From Paenibacillus nuruki (lineage in GTDB: Bacteria; Bacillota; Bacilli; Paenibacillales; Paenibacillaceae): a stretch of DNA of 64,000 bases. Below, piece by piece: positions 63,709 to 64,000 of the stretch; within the stretch, counting starts at the first letter, position 1, and every line of letters starts with the position of its first letter. The notes beneath the pieces were generated by a model. That model was not told where the DNA came from and ran no database searches. It saw only the letters and a list, made by a program, of their open reading frames with translations. Position numbers and translations under genes: made by a program. Location of the stretch: assembly GCF_001721045.1 (NCBI RefSeq), contig NZ_MDER01000034.1, forward strand, positions 62,001 through 126,000, in the 5' to 3' direction.

Positions 63709-64000
63709 ATGACTTGTCAAGGTAAAGACTTGCCTATCGAAGTAGTAGATACCACCGGAATTATTCAGTATGATATTGCTTCTGCAACCAAGGGAGGCAC
63801 TCGCCGTTTAATGGTAAGTGATAATCCTGAGACATTGAGTGAAGCCAATTTTTCTGTACGTCATGGTACATTATGGCATGATGTTGTGCAGACGAATAAC
63901 AAAACAGTACAACATCGTATTTTTGCATGGCATTACAATGTGCTTAAAGATCCAGTTAAAGTGGGTATTACGCTTGAAAATAAAGCAAATCATGGCGCTC
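63709..64000 (+). CDS. Unrecognised gene, 5' part only (97 codons)
   Basis: The frame is open from an ATG with AGAGGAGG eight bases upstream to the edge of the window. The visible part, MTCQGKDLPIEVVDTTGIIQ onward, has no signal peptide; it looks beta-rich with frequent Asn/Thr/Val, and contains LWHDVVQTNNKTVQH. I do not recognise the family. It follows the leuA terminator, so it is probably a new transcription unit rather than leuB. Confidence 0.7.
   Translation, partial: MTCQGKDLPIEVVDTTGIIQYDIASATKGGTRRLMVSDNPETLSEANFSVRHGTLWHDVVQTNNKTVQHRIFAWHYNVLKDPVKVGITLENKANHGA

Overview
The window is chromosomal DNA from an AT-rich, spore-former-type Firmicute, most probably Paenibacillus or a close relative. 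Support for this comes from strong AGGAGG-type ribosome sites before nearly every gene, a btr-feuABC bacillibactin-type uptake locus, a T-box-controlled ilvBNC-leuA operon, infC-rpmI-rplT with an AUU start, a nupNOPQ-like nucleoside transporter and a beta-propeller phytase. I see no tRNA or rRNA genes, insertion sequences, prophage genes or CRISPR arrays.

Layout. 1-5,000 (mostly minus strand): a hypothetical gene, an RluA-type pseudouridine synthase, an OmpR/EnvZ-type two-component pair and a secreted Lys/His/Ala/Thr-rich repeat protein. 5,100-10,600: a large secreted protein alternating sugar-binding-like and fibronectin-III-like domains, an amino acid exporter of the YjeH type, and a LysR regulator followed by an esterase. 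10,600-17,150 (minus): a complete iron-siderophore import locus in the order btr-feuA-feuB-feuC-esterase, with a perfect Fur box; the esterase is a fusion of two hydrolase domains. 17,200-25,800: recQ, a DUF429-like protein, a type II thioesterase coupled to a B12-binding radical SAM enzyme, and small enzymes including a PP2C-like phosphatase. 27,100-32,200: an HD hydrolase, then a tight four-gene operon encoding a zinc-ribbon protein, a small acidic protein, an Hsp90-family ATPase and a TPR-like protein. 32,200-41,500: lipoproteins, DinB, two GNATs, MsrA, Nudix, a Bax-inhibitor-1-like protein, a phytase and a LysE exporter. 41,500-48,800 (mostly minus): a lysophospholipase-like hydrolase, manA, a VOC protein, the tRNA-modification pair mnmM/mnmL (ytqB/ytqA), trmB, a UgtP-like glycosyltransferase and a PAP2 phosphatase. 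49,400-57,500: a membrane glycosyltransferase, the infC-rpmI-rplT translation operon, and the nucleoside ABC transporter. 57,900-63,600: T-box leader, ilvB, ilvN, ilvC, leuA. The window ends inside an unrecognised gene.

How the genes work together. The feu locus imports a ferric catecholate siderophore, senses it inside the cell through the Btr-like activator and is predicted to be shut off by Fur; its ATPase is not here, as in Bacillus, where YusV is shared. The ilv-leuA operon is predicted to respond to uncharged leucyl-tRNA (CUC specifier) and has a further terminator between ilvC and leuA. The nup operon has a CodY-like box and a hairpin separating the binding protein from the transporter genes. 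The least explained system is the Hsp90-like/TPR/zinc-ribbon operon at 28,141-32,164. Many start codons were moved inward from the longest reading frame because a strong Shine-Dalgarno sequence identifies an internal start; these choices are explained per gene.
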